Positions 1 through 8,328 of a DNA stretch of 58,425 nt are shown here, in pieces. Every line of letters begins with the position of its first letter. Position 1 is the stretch's first letter. The stretch comes from Oscillospiraceae bacterium (lineage in GTDB: Bacteria; Bacillota; Clostridia; Oscillospirales; Oscillospiraceae): contig JAFQCJ010000027.1 in NCBI GenBank assembly GCA_017416445.1, positions 1-58,425 of the forward strand, written 5' to 3'. Position numbers and translations under genes: made by a program. A model generated the notes under the pieces. It searched no databases, was not told the origin of the DNA, and saw only the letters and a program-made list of their open reading frames with translations.

Positions 1-3000
1 AAACGCTCACCGGTACGGCCGTCGTACAGCCAGGTCTTGCCCTCGGGGTCAAGGCCGGCCAGCTCGAGAGCCTCGGTGATATCTTTATCGGTAGCGCCGT
101 CGAAGATGGGGGTGGCCACCTTCCAGCCCAGCTTCTGGGCAGCGTAGCCCAGATGGACCTCCAGCACCTGACCGATGTTCATACGGGAGGGAACGCCCAG
201 GGGGTTCAGCACGATGTCCAGAGGCGTACCGTCGGGCAGGAAGGGCATATCCTCCTGAGGCAGCACGCGGGAGACAACGCCCTTGTTACCGTGACGACCG
301 GCCATCTTATCGCCCACCTGGATCTTGCGGCGCTGGGCAATGTAGACGCGGACCACCTGATTGATGCCGGGCCCAAGCTCGTCGCCGTTCTCGCGGGAGA
401 ACACCTTGGCATCCACCACGATGCCGCTCTCGCCGTGAGGCACCTTCAGAGAGGTGTCGCGGACCTCCCGGGCCTTCTCACCGAAGATAGCGCGCAGCAG
501 CCGCTCCTCGGCAGTGAGGTCGGTCTCACCCTTGGGGGTAACCTTACCCACCAGGATGTCGCCGGCATGGACCTCGGCACCCACGCGGATAATACCACGC
601 TCGTCCAAATCCTTCAGTGCATCCTCACCCACATTGGAGATATCGCGGGTGATCTCCTCGGGTCCCAGCTTGGTGTCGCGGGCGTCGATCTCGTACTCCT
701 CGATGTGGATGGAGGTATACACATCCTCCTTCACCAGACGCTCGTTCAGCAGCACGGCGTCCTCGTAGTTGTAGCCTTCCCAGGTCATGAAGCCCACGAG
801 AATGTTGCGGCCCAGCGCAATCTCGCCCTGATCGGTGGCGGGACCGTCGGCCAGCACGGTGGGATCTTCGCCGCCGTGGACACGCTCACCCACCTCCACG
901 ATGGGCTTCTGGTTGATGCAGGTGCCGTGGTTGGAGCGGAGGAACTTAATGAGCTTATACTCCTTGGTCTCGCCGCTGTCGTACTTGACGGTGATGCTCT
1001 CGGCATCCATCTTCTCCACCACGCCATCGCCCTCGGCCAGCACAGCCACCTCGGAGTCGAGGCAGATCTTGTGCTCCATACCGGTACCCACGATGGGTGC
1101 CTCGGGCTTCAGCAGAGGCACAGCCTGACGCTGCATGTTGGCGCCCATCAGTGCGCGGTTCGCGTCGTCGTTGGGCAGGAAGGGGATCATGGCAGTAGCG
1201 ATGGAGACCATCATGCGGGGGGAGACATCGATGTAGTCCACATTGGCGCGGTCCACTTCCACGATCTCGTCGCGATGACGGCAGGTGATACGCTTGTTGG
1301 TGAGGCAGCCGTTCTCATCCACGGGCTCGGCAGCCTGACCGACAACATACTGATCCTCCACATCAGCGGTCATGTAGGTGATCTCCTCGGAGACATAACC
1401 GGTGGTGTGATCCACAGCGCGGAAAGGTGCCTCGATAAAGCCGTATTCATTGACACGGGCATAGGTGGACAGATAGGAGATCAGGCCGATGTTGGGACCT
1501 TCGGGGGTCTCGATGGGGCACATACGACCATAGTGGGAGTAGTGCACATCGCGGACTTCCATGTTGGCGCGCTCACGGCTGAGGCCGCCGGGGCCCAGAG
1601 CAGAGAGACGGCGCTTGTGGGTCAGTTCGGCCAGAGGGTTGGTCTGATCCATGAACTGGCTCAGGGGGCTGGAGCCGAAGAACTCCTTGATAGCGGCGGT
1701 GACGGGACGGATATTGATGAGGCTCTGAGGCGTCACCACATCCAGATCCTGAATGGTCATACGCTCGCGGATCACGCGCTCCATACGGCTAAAGCCGATG
1801 CGGAACTGGTTCTGCAGCAGCTCACCCACGCAGCGCAGACGACGGTTACCCAGATGGTCGATGTCATCCTTGGTCACGAGGCCTGCAGCCAGTGCGTTCA
1901 TATAGTTGATGGAGGCGAAGATATCGTCCACGATAATGTGCTTGGGCACCAGGTCATCGGCGTGGAGGCGGCACTGCTCCATGAGCTCGTCGCCCTCATA
2001 CTGACCCAGCAGCTCCTGCAGCACATCGAAGCGGACATGCTCCTTGATGCCGCAGCAGGCCTTGGGATCGAAGTCCACATAGCGGGACATATCGCACATA
2101 CCGTTGGTAAAGATGCGGATGACCTTGCCGCTGTCCAGCGTCACGCTGATCTCCTTGACACCAATGGCATCCATCTCGGAGCACATCTCGGCGGTAAGGA
2201 CGGTGCCATCCTCGTACAGCAGCTCACCGGTGGCGGGGTGGGCCACAGGCAGGGCCAGCTTCTGGCCGCGGGCACGGGTCCAGAAGGTCAGCTTCTTATT
2301 GAACTTATAGCGGCCCACGATGCTCAGATCGTAACGGCGGGGATCGAAGAACAGATTCTGCAGCAGAGTCTGGGCGCTGTCCACCGTGGGGGGCTCGCCG
2401 GGACGGAGCTTGCGGTAGATCTCCAGCAGGGCCTCCTCGTAGCTCTTGCAGCTGTCCTTCTCCAGGGTTGCCACAATGCGCTCATCATCACCGAAGCGCT
2501 CCAGGATCTCCGCATCGGTCTTGAGACCCAGGGCGCGGATGAGGCAGGTGATGGGCAGCTTGCGGTTCTTGTCGATACGGACCCAGAACACCTCGGAGGT
2601 ATCGGTCTCGTACTCCAGCCATGCGCCGCGGTAGGGGATCACCGTAGAGGTCATGAGGGGCAGATCGGTCTTGAGATCGATCTCCTTGCCATAATAGATG
2701 CCGGGAGAGCGGACGATCTGAGAGACCACCACGCGCTCTGCGCCGTTGATAACGAATGTGCCGGAGTGGGTCATCAGGGGGAAATCGCCCATGAAGATCT
2801 CCTGCTCCTTGATCTCACCCGTCTCCTTGTTGTGCAGACGCACACGCACTTTCATGGGAGCGGCATAGGTTGCATCCCGTGCCTTGCACTCCTCCACATC
2901 GTACTTGGGCTGCTCATCCATGGTGTAATCAATGAAGCTCAGCTCCAGATTACCTGCATAGTCGGAGATCACATCCACATCCTTAAAGACTTCCTTCAGA

Positions 3001-3125
3001 CCGGTCTCCAGGAACCAGCGGTAGGAATCCTTCTGGATCTCCAGCAGATTGGGCAGGGACACGACTTCCTCGTGTCGGGCAAAGTTCTTGCGAAGTGTCT
3101 TGCCGTAGTACTTGTCCTTGGCCAT
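1..3125 (-). CDS. rpoB: RNA polymerase beta subunit, C-terminus cut by window edge
   Basis: RpoB is the beta subunit of the core RNA polymerase and forms much of the active-site cleft. The first roughly 1040 codons are present and the frame is still open at base 1. The rifampicin-cluster segment reads [20 protein letters not shown] and is followed by the conserved [20 protein letters not shown] and [12 protein letters not shown] blocks. ATG 3123-3125 is chosen because it starts the typical N-terminus [10 protein letters not shown] and lies behind an AGGCG-type ribosome site. The usual upstream partners rplJ-rplL are absent; a 480-base intergenic region and an unrelated gene sit there instead. 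The cluster carries Pro where E. coli has Gln510. Confidence 0.98.
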   Translation of the reverse strand, partial: MAKDKYYGKTLRKNFARHEEVVSLPNLLEIQKDSYRWFLETGLKEVFKDVDVISDYAGNLELSFIDYTMDEQPKYDVEECKARDATYAAPMKVRVRLHNKETGEIKEQEIFMGDFPLMTHSGTFVINGAERVVVSQIVRSPGIYYGKEIDLKTDLPLMTSTVIPYRGAWLEYETDTSEVFWVRIDKNRKLPITCLIRALGLKTDAEILERFGDDERIVATLEKDSCKSYEEALLEIYRKLRPGEPPTVDSAQTLLQNLFFDPRRYDLSIVGRYKFNKKLTFWTRARGQKLALPVAHPATGELLYEDGTVLTAEMCSEMDAIGVKEISVTLDSGKVIRIFTNGMCDMSRYVDFDPKACCGIKEHVRFDVLQELLGQYEGDELMEQCRLHADDLVPKHIIVDDIFASINYMNALAAGLVTKDDIDHLGNRRLRCVGELLQNQFRIGFSRMERVIRERMTIQDLDVVTPQSLINIRPVTAAIKEFFGSSPLSQFMDQTNPLAELTHKRRLSALGPGGLSRERANMEVRDVHYSHYGRMCPIETPEGPNIGLISYLSTYARVNEYGFIEAPFRAVDHTTGYVSEEITYMTADVEDQYVVGQAAEPVDENGCLTNKRITCRHRDEIVEVDRANVDYIDVSPRMMVSIATAMIPFLPNDDANRALMGANMQRQAVPLLKPEAPIVGTGMEHKICLDSEVAVLAEGDGVVEKMDAESITVKYDSGETKEYKLIKFLRSNHGTCINQKPIVEVGERVHGGEDPTVLADGPATDQGEIALGRNILVGFMTWEGYNYEDAVLLNERLVKEDVYTSIHIEEYEIDARDTKLGPEEITRDISNVGEDALKDLDERGIIRVGAEVHAGDILVGKVTPKGETDLTAEERLLRAIFGEKAREVRDTSLKVPHGESGIVVDAKVFSRENGDELGPGINQVVRVYIAQRRKIQVGDKMAGRHGNKGVVSRVLPQEDMPFLPDGTPLDIVLNPLGVPSRMNIGQVLEVHLGYAAQKLGWKVATPIFDGATDKDITEALELAGLDPEGKTWLYDGRTGER

Positions 3126-3314
3126 CTTACTTCATCACGCCTTTCTCTTTCATGCTGTATTTTAAAGTTACTTACAAACAAACGGTGCAGGCAATTTCGA
3201 TACGCACGGGTTTGTTGCAATTTTCATACAAAACCCCTTGTATTTTCCTTGCCTGTGGTATATACTGAGAATGTAAAAGGGGATATGTGCCCATCATCCC
3301 AATATAAGCGCCTC

Positions 3315-3343
3315 AGTTTACCATATTTGTCCGCGCTTGTCAA
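3315..3343 (-). promoter_or_regulatory. rpoB promoter
   Basis: On the minus strand TTGACA (3338-3343) and TAAACT (3315-3320) are separated by exactly 17 bases. The expected start is near 3308, giving an untranslated leader of about 180 bases before rpoB. Confidence 0.75.
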
Positions 3344-3363
3344 GAAAAAATCCGATAAAAACC

Positions 3364-3398
3364 GCGCTCCGACGAGAAATTTTCGTCGGAGCGCTTTT
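3364..3398. terminator. Strong hairpin, bidirectional terminator
   Basis: Perfect 12-bp arms (3364-3375 and 3383-3394) close a 7-base loop. T-rich tracts lie on both sides, so it can terminate either strand. It lies just upstream of the rpoB promoter and would insulate rpoB from upstream transcription. No gene now reads into it from either side. Confidence 0.75.
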
Positions 3399-3419
3399 GT
3401 TTTCGCTGTTTTTTGCTGC

Positions 3420-3499
3420 GGGCGGATATAATCCGCCCCTACAAATTCTATTGAAATCTTCTTCCTATGTTGTAGGGAGACCTGCCCTCAGGCCGCCGC
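3420..3499. repeat. Intergenic palindromic repeat, copy 1
   Basis: The stretch holds a GGGCGGAT/ATCCGCCC palindrome (3420-3438) followed by CCTACAA, then TTGTAGGG and a CCTG-CCCT-CAGG palindrome running into GGCCGCCG (3470-3499). The same modules (CCCTACAA, CCTGCCC-CAGGCCGCCG) recur at 37666-37722. This points to a dispersed non-coding repeat family. Confidence 0.6.
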
Positions 3500-3541
3500 T
3501 GTCTATTTTGTATCTATTCTGTGAATTTTTGCGGAAAAATA

Positions 3542-3569
3542 TTGTGAAAAGCGCAGAATTGTGTACAAT
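3542..3569 (+). promoter_or_regulatory. Promoter of the 3608 gene with a possible operator
   Basis: TTGTGA (3542-3547) and TACAAT (3564-3569) are 16 bases apart. A small palindrome ACTGT-ACT-ACAGT follows at about 3573-3585 over the predicted start point and could be a repressor site. Confidence 0.5.
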
Positions 3570-3607
3570 AAAACTGTACTACAGTTCACGGTAAAGGGGG
3601 ACTTTTC

Positions 3608-4201
3608 ATGAAACCTTTCGTTAAAGGCCTCATTATAGGCGGAATGTTGGTTGCGGTAGTTTTTCTTCTCTTATTAAACTCATCAGTTCCCCTTTTATTC
3701 AATGCAACATTCTCATCATTGCGAAGCAGCAATGTTTCGCAAGACTCCGTCAAGATCACACAGGAATACCTATACGCCCGGTTGCAAGAAATATCACCTG
3801 CACTGGAAAACTATCTTGAAACCAAAGATACAGAACATCTGACATCAGCCCAGCAAAGCCTCGCCAAACTCTCCTCTGTCTGCGTGGCCTACGGCGACCA
3901 CTTTCCCTATCTCCGTGATGACGAAACAGGAATGAACACCATCAACGCCGCGTGGTGCGTCCGTTTCTTTATTTGCGTACATGATCAGATTTCCGAAATG
4001 CTTTCCCGCGAGGTCACACCGGAAGATCGTCAGACACTTACAGCATTGAGCGGCATCTTTTCTCCCTTGGCCGAGGATACTACGGTAACCTTTACCTCAG
4101 TTTTCTTTAACTTCAACACCTCAAGTCTTTTCAATCACCGTGGATTCAACAACCTCATCGTCTATGACAGTGACCAGCGGTTGGTACCCGCAATGTTCTA
4201 A
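3608..4201 (+). CDS. Membrane-anchored or secreted protein of unknown function
   Basis: I do not recognise this 197-residue protein. It opens with a lysine-bearing N-terminus and one hydrophobic segment (about residues 8-28), so it is probably an uncleaved anchor or signal peptide with the rest outside the membrane. The remainder is mixed, with a helical stretch around residues 45-90, and no cysteine-rich, lipobox or catalytic motif was seen. An AAAGGGGG ribosome site precedes the ATG. It is a single-gene unit with its own promoter and a hairpin after the stop. It is more AT-rich than its neighbours, which could mean recent acquisition. Confidence 0.75.
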   Translation: MKPFVKGLIIGGMLVAVVFLLLLNSSVPLLFNATFSSLRSSNVSQDSVKITQEYLYARLQEISPALENYLETKDTEHLTSAQQSLAKLSSVCVAYGDHFPYLRDDETGMNTINAAWCVRFFICVHDQISEMLSREVTPEDRQTLTALSGIFSPLAEDTTVTFTSVFFNFNTSSLFNHRGFNNLIVYDSDQRLVPAMF

Positions 4202-4204
4202 GGA

Positions 4205-4249
4205 TAAAACGCCCCCTCTGCCCGAATGGCGGAGGGGGTGTCCTGTTTT
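4205..4249. terminator. Shared terminator between converging genes
   Basis: Arms 4209-4222 and 4228-4241 form a 14-bp GC-rich stem with two wobble pairs and a 5-base loop. The T tract is better on the minus strand, so it mainly ends the GNAT operon while also serving the plus-strand gene. Confidence 0.65.
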
Positions 4250-4255
4250 GCATCG

Positions 4256-4807
4256 TTACTTGGTAGGGATCGCCAGCATCCAATAATGGTTATCGTTAAA
4301 ATCAAAGGTGGCGATCTCCGCCATCCCCGCCTTGCGGGTATGGGCGGCGTAGCTGCGGGGGTTGATTTGGTTGACGAAGGTCACCATGATGGGGTATTTT
4401 GCGGCGTACTCGTGGAGGGAGGCGCGGAAAATCTCCTCAAAAACCCCCGTGCCCCGATAGGCGCGATCCACGCATACAGGGCCGTACTGATAGGTGTTCT
4501 CCCGCGTCAGCACCACCCCATCCACCGCAGGCATCTGGGGCAGAATGTCGATCATCTTCTGCATAATGGGCACCTGCTGCCAATACTCCCACGAGGCGGC
4601 GAGGGCAAAAGCCGCTACCTTGTCCCCATCCTTCGCCAACATCACGCCCCGTTCGCGGACGATCAAATCGGCGAACTGCTCATCACTGAGTGCGGTGGTC
4701 ACAAAACCGTCCGCCATGTCCTCGGGGGCAATGGTGTCGCGGTGATATTTCGCCATCAGCTGTCGGATGGCGGGCAGGTCACTTAATTCAGCCAGCACAT
4801 ACTTCAT
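4256..4807 (-). CDS. GNAT-family N-acetyltransferase
   Basis: A 183-residue GCN5-related acetyltransferase, which moves an acetyl group from acetyl-CoA to an amine. The fold is suggested by the N-terminal beta-alpha unit (YVLAELSDLPAIRQLM), the central strand YGPVCVDRAYRGTGV resembling the acetyl-CoA loop, and the C-terminal NPRSYAAHTRKAGM segment where GNATs place the catalytic Tyr region. The pyrophosphate loop is degenerate (RAYRGTG rather than Q/RxxGxG/A). The start overlaps the end of the glycosylase gene by 4 bases, so the two are translationally coupled. The substrate cannot be told from sequence. Confidence 0.8.
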   Translation of the reverse strand: MKYVLAELSDLPAIRQLMAKYHRDTIAPEDMADGFVTTALSDEQFADLIVRERGVMLAKDGDKVAAFALAASWEYWQQVPIMQKMIDILPQMPAVDGVVLTRENTYQYGPVCVDRAYRGTGVFEEIFRASLHEYAAKYPIMVTFVNQINPRSYAAHTRKAGMAEIATFDFNDNHYWMLAIPTK

Positions 4808-5448
4808 CTTACTTCCTCCCGCAAATTTGTAAGTTCTTCCTCACTAATCGCCCCGCCGTTGACCGCCCACAGATAGAAGGAGGCCACGCTGCTGTAGGGG
4901 CTGTACCGCTCTCGGCATGCTTCAAACTGTTCCCTTGTCATGGTGGTCCAGCCGTAGAGTTTCATCATGCCGCGGCGGATGCCCAAGTCGCCGTAGCTCA
5001 ACACATCGCTGCGCCGCAGGCAAAACAGGAGCAGCATCTCCGCCGTCCACTCCCCCACGCCGCGGAGTGCAGACAGGGCTTTGACGGCCTCCCCGTCCTC
5101 CATGCCCCGCAGGGCTTCCGCATCGAACTCCCCGCTGCGTACCTTCTGAGCAAAGTCGCGGATATAGTCGGCCTTGCGGTAGGTCATGCCGCAGGCTTTC
5201 ACCGCCTCGGTATCGGCATCGGCGAGGGTGTCGGGGGTCACCTCACCCAGCAACTCCTGCAAACGCCGCCACACGGTCTCTTGGGCGCGCATGGAAATCT
5301 GCTGCCCGATAATATGATGCACCACCGCCGAGAACACATCCTCCTCCACAGTGCGCTCGATAAATCCCACGGCGCGAATCACACCGCCCAGCAGGGGGTC
5401 ACGCTCCGATAAGTAATCCAATTCCTTTTGGGAATAGGGAAAGTTCAT
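4804..5448 (-). CDS. DNA-3-methyladenine glycosylase II (AlkA-like)
   Basis: A base-excision repair enzyme that removes alkylated purines from DNA. The helix-hairpin-helix reads LRGVGEWTA (about residues 128-136), and the catalytic aspartate is probably D154 in YGDLGIRRG. The IIGQQIS motif near residue 46 is typical of HhH-GPD glycosylases. At 214 residues it is a minimal HhH-GPD protein without the AlkA N-terminal beta domain. It overlaps by 4 bases both the gene before it and the gene after it, in a run of small accessory genes. Confidence 0.88.
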   Translation of the reverse strand: MNFPYSQKELDYLSERDPLLGGVIRAVGFIERTVEEDVFSAVVHHIIGQQISMRAQETVWRRLQELLGEVTPDTLADADTEAVKACGMTYRKADYIRDFAQKVRSGEFDAEALRGMEDGEAVKALSALRGVGEWTAEMLLLFCLRRSDVLSYGDLGIRRGMMKLYGWTTMTREQFEACRERYSPYSSVASFYLWAVNGGAISEEELTNLREEVR

Positions 5449-5759
5449 TCCGCGTCCTCCTCCAGCGCCTCCACATAGAAGCTGACGGGGCGAAAGCCGT
5501 CATTACAGGAGAGCATGGCGGATTTTTTATTCTTCATCCACCCGTCATAGAAGTCGCCGCCCCCATGGCTCAGCGCCAGCACAAAGGGAGAAAGGGTGTC
5601 CCATGCGCTGGAGCAAAAGCCCTCGGGTTTTTCCCAGCCGTTGGCGATAAATACCTGCCCCTCCTCCATGTCACAGGCATGGTCGATGGGGTTTTCGTAT
5701 TGTTCGGAAAGGTCATAATAATTCGCCTTCCGCATGACGGTGATACGACATTTTTTCAT
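5445..5759 (-). CDS. TIGR04076 family small protein
   Basis: A 104-residue protein with the hallmarks of the TIGR04076 family: an opening CRITVMRK strand, the EGQVFIANGWEKPEGFCSSAW block and a closing NDGFRPVSFYVEAL block. The biochemical role of the family is not established. An AAGGAGG site precedes the ATG. The stop codon overlaps the next start (ATGA), so it is translated together with the AlkA-like gene. Confidence 0.85.
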   Translation of the reverse strand: MKKCRITVMRKANYYDLSEQYENPIDHACDMEEGQVFIANGWEKPEGFCSSAWDTLSPFVLALSHGGGDFYDGWMKNKKSAMLSCNDGFRPVSFYVEALEEDAE

Positions 5760-5772
5760 TGTCTGCGCCTCC

Positions 5773-6462
5773 TTAAATCAACAGATCAATGGCCCACAGG
5801 GCCGCCAGATGCAGGGGATAATAGAGATAGAACAGCCACTTCATTTTCCACTTACCCCGCTTCCCGTTATAGAGGGCGAGAAGAGGCAGCGTCAGCAGCG
5901 ACCACCACTGGACAGGATAGCTGTTCAGCGACAGCAGCACCAAAAACACCAACCCAAGGCAGAGCTTTTCAAAGTGATTGCGTCCGAAGTAGACGGCAAC
6001 GGGCAGCAGCACGCCATAAAAGCCGTAGTCCACATAGAAGTCCGTCCCCGTATCAAGGCGGGGAATGACGATGGTGGCGCTGAGTACCAGCGCCACGGCA
6101 AGGAACGCGAGGAGCGCTCCTTGGGCCGACCTCTTTTTGCGGAGATAGTCGATGGCGTAAATGAGCAAAATCGACAGGGTGAAGGTCACAAGGATGCACA
6201 TATAGAGGCTTCCCTCAGTGACGAAGAATACCACCTGGCACAACAGCGCCAAGCCGCCCAGTTGCACAAGATACTTCTTCCGATCACAGGTATAGGTGCA
6301 GCCTTCGGCGATCATCCACGCGAAGATAGGCAGAGCAAGCCGCCCCAAAATCAGCGAAAGCTGACTTTCCGGGAAGAACATCTTCGCCACATGATCGCAG
6401 GTCATGGTGACGAGAGCGATGATTTTCAGTTGATTGCCTGTGAAACACCGAAGTTTTTCCAT
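5773..6462 (-). CDS. TraX family multispanning membrane protein
   Basis: A 229-residue integral membrane protein beginning with the TraX signature pattern (GNQLKIIALVTMTCDHVAKMFFP). The RLALPIFAWMIAEG motif follows around residues 41-54. About seven hydrophobic segments are visible. TraX was named for F-pilin N-acetylation, but chromosomal homologues in Firmicutes are acyltransferase-like proteins of unknown substrate. It is preceded by AGGAG and lies 50 bases after pnuC and 13 before the TIGR04076 gene, so it is probably co-transcribed. Confidence 0.85.
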   Translation of the reverse strand: MEKLRCFTGNQLKIIALVTMTCDHVAKMFFPESQLSLILGRLALPIFAWMIAEGCTYTCDRKKYLVQLGGLALLCQVVFFVTEGSLYMCILVTFTLSILLIYAIDYLRKKRSAQGALLAFLAVALVLSATIVIPRLDTGTDFYVDYGFYGVLLPVAVYFGRNHFEKLCLGLVFLVLLSLNSYPVQWWSLLTLPLLALYNGKRGKWKMKWLFYLYYPLHLAALWAIDLLI

Positions 6463-6513
6463 ACCGCGATCTCCTCTCCCCAGTTTTTCCTCAGTATACC
6501 ACAGCTTCTGCCG

Positions 6514-7209
6514 TTACGCAATTCCCTGCCGCTTCCCCATTTTCCGCCAGCTGAGAAAGCCGTAGAGGTCGTTCACCAGGAAGGCGGTAAAGCACACCAC
6601 CACCGAGACATACCGCACCTCGGACAGTGCCGCCATGACCCACAGCACCATCAGTACCACATCGTTGGCGGCGTAGGCCAGGGCGTAGTAGGGACTTCTG
6701 CGGAAGGTGAGGTACACCGCTGCAAAACTGGTGCTCACCGATAAGGTGCTGGGCAGCAGATTGGCGGTATGGAAAAAGCGCAGAATAAAGTAAAACGCCA
6801 CCGTCACCGCCGCCGTCAGCACCCATAGAAACGCCACCTCTTTTTTAGAAATGGCGTTCACCTTCACCTGACTGCGGTTGCCCTCGAAGGGATTCCGCAG
6901 CCAGGAGATCAGGGCCAACACCGCCATGGGCATGGTCATGCCCAGGTAGGTGATCATCTCACCGTAGTAGGCGAAGGTGTAGGAAATAATTCCGTAGAGA
7001 ATGCTGAATATCACCATCAGCACCTGTGAAACGGGGTTTCCTTTTGCAGCGAAAATAAGAGAGGTCACTCCAACGAGGGAGGCGGCCAGTGTTATATAGC
7101 TCTCCCGGTCAAACAGGCAGAAGGACACCAGGATGACCACTGATGAGATCCCCCACAGCAGCCACTCCCCTACGGTAAAATAGCGTCCCCATGCGCGCAG
7201 TTGTTTCAT
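6514..7209 (-). CDS. pnuC: PnuC-like nicotinamide riboside/vitamin transporter
   Basis: A 231-residue membrane protein of the PnuC facilitator family, which imports nicotinamide riboside for NAD salvage; relatives carry thiamine or riboflavin. Seven hydrophobic segments are visible, with family-like motifs AAKGN, ILYGIISYTFAYYGEMITYLG and a closing NDLYGFLSW. The ATG at 7207-7209 is chosen over one 13 codons upstream because AAGGAG lies directly before it and the upstream extension runs into a hairpin. Substrate specificity is inferred from family only. Confidence 0.82.
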   Translation of the reverse strand: MKQLRAWGRYFTVGEWLLWGISSVVILVSFCLFDRESYITLAASLVGVTSLIFAAKGNPVSQVLMVIFSILYGIISYTFAYYGEMITYLGMTMPMAVLALISWLRNPFEGNRSQVKVNAISKKEVAFLWVLTAAVTVAFYFILRFFHTANLLPSTLSVSTSFAAVYLTFRRSPYYALAYAANDVVLMVLWVMAALSEVRYVSVVVCFTAFLVNDLYGFLSWRKMGKRQGIA

Positions 7210-7228
7210 ACTATATTCTCCTTTGAAG

Positions 7229-7289
7229 AAAAAAGCATCCGCATACACATCTTCTAAGACCTAACGATGTGTAAACGAATGCTTTTTTT
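7229..7289 (-). terminator. Terminator or attenuator hairpin 20 bases before pnuC
   Basis: Arms 7229-7251 and 7266-7289 form a long stem (three mismatches in 17 core pairs) with a 14-base loop and T runs on both strands. It ends the molybdoenzyme operon. Because only about 20 bases separate it from the pnuC start and no promoter fits between, pnuC is probably expressed by regulated read-through. Confidence 0.65.
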
Positions 7290-7327
7290 GCATTTGTCTG
7301 GCTACCCGGTGGCAGCGCGGTATGAAC

Positions 7328-7531
7328 TTATTCCTCAGGAAGGGATTTCAGCATATCAATGGTGCGGTAAATCTCCCCGCAGGCAGGGCACTTCCAACGG
7401 GTGTCGCTTTTCTTCGCCTTCTTATGGAGGCGCTCCAGCTCCGTCCCGCCGCACTTGGGGCAGGTGACGGGCTGGGATGTCCACAAGTTTTTAAGGAGCT
7501 TGACCTCCTCGTCACGATTGGCGGTATACAT
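7328..7531 (-). CDS. Small zinc-ribbon protein ending the molybdoenzyme operon
   Basis: A 67-residue protein with two CxxC knuckles (CPKCGG near residue 24 and CPACGE near residue 49), so a single zinc ribbon. Its ATG shares a base with the stop of the AsrB-like gene (TAATG), which argues for translational coupling and fixes this start over a longer frame. I do not know a named family. The coupling suggests an accessory role for the preceding complex, for example assembly or regulation. Confidence 0.75.
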   Translation of the reverse strand: MYTANRDEEVKLLKNLWTSQPVTCPKCGGTELERLHKKAKKSDTRWKCPACGEIYRTIDMLKSLPEE

Positions 7532-8325
7532 TAGTCGAGAAGCTCCTTGGCCTTGGTGTAGTTGAACACGGGGCCCTCCAGGCAGACATAGGTCTCGTTG
7601 ATCTTGCAGTGACCGCACTTACCTACAGCGCAGGACATCTTACGCTCGAAAGACACCCAGATCTTCTCCTCACTTACGCCGTTCTTCACGCACTCCTTGG
7701 CAGTGAAGCCGATCATCGCAGGGGGGCCCACGATCGCCACATTGAAGTCGTCAAACTCCGCGAAGGGCACATCCTTGATGTAGTTGGTGACAAAGCCCTT
7801 GTGGAAGCCCTCGGCCTCCATGTTGTCGAGGCAGTAGATGGTGTGGAACTTCTCCGCCTTGGCAAACGCAGCGAGGTCATCTTCAAAGAGGACGGCATCC
7901 CGATCCTTGAAGCCTACGATGAAGTACACGGACTGGATCTCCTCGGGATGAGCGGCAAAATACTGCAGCATACTGCGGACAGGTGCCATACCCGTACCAC
8001 CTGCCACCACCACAAGATTCTTGCCCTTGAAGTTCTCCACAGGGAAGGCGTTGCCGTAAGGGCCCCGCATAAAGAGGGTATCCCCCTCGTTCATGCCGAA
8101 GAGGCCGTCGGTCAGGCGACCCACCTTACGGATGGTAAATTCCACATAATCCTCGCCGCGGGAACTGACGGAAATGGGTGCTTCACCGATCTTGGGGATA
8201 GACAGCATGAAGAACTGACCGTGATCGGTCTTTCCCTCATAGTGGACACGGAAGGTGTACTCCGCCTTGGTCTCGTGGATGATCTTGATGATCTTGTGAG
8301 GCTGGGGCAGCGTGATGTTGTTCAT
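7531..8325 (-). CDS. AsrB-like FAD/NAD(P)H- and 2Fe-2S-binding reductase subunit
   Basis: A 264-residue flavoprotein of the anaerobic sulfite reductase subunit B type. The FAD-binding domain contains APISVSS, the NAD(P)H domain opens with VVVAGGTGMAPVRSM (about residues 106-120), and the C-terminal cluster site has spaced cysteines in CAVGKCGHC plus a later YVCLEGP. It should take hydride from NAD(P)H and pass electrons to the AsrA-like ferredoxin subunit. No AsrC siroheme subunit follows; the upstream genes encode a molybdoenzyme, so electrons are inferred to flow there. An AAGGAG site lies before the ATG. Confidence 0.85.
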   Translation of the reverse strand: MNNITLPQPHKIIKIIHETKAEYTFRVHYEGKTDHGQFFMLSIPKIGEAPISVSSRGEDYVEFTIRKVGRLTDGLFGMNEGDTLFMRGPYGNAFPVENFKGKNLVVVAGGTGMAPVRSMLQYFAAHPEEIQSVYFIVGFKDRDAVLFEDDLAAFAKAEKFHTIYCLDNMEAEGFHKGFVTNYIKDVPFAEFDDFNVAIVGPPAMIGFTAKECVKNGVSEEKIWVSFERKMSCAVGKCGHCKINETYVCLEGPVFNYTKAKELLD

Positions 8326-8328
8326 GTT

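Noticed and set aside
153-3431. Open frame of 1092 codons on the plus strand
   Set aside because: It is antisense to rpoB; its His/Leu/Gly-rich composition is what GC-rich codon bias produces opposite a real gene.
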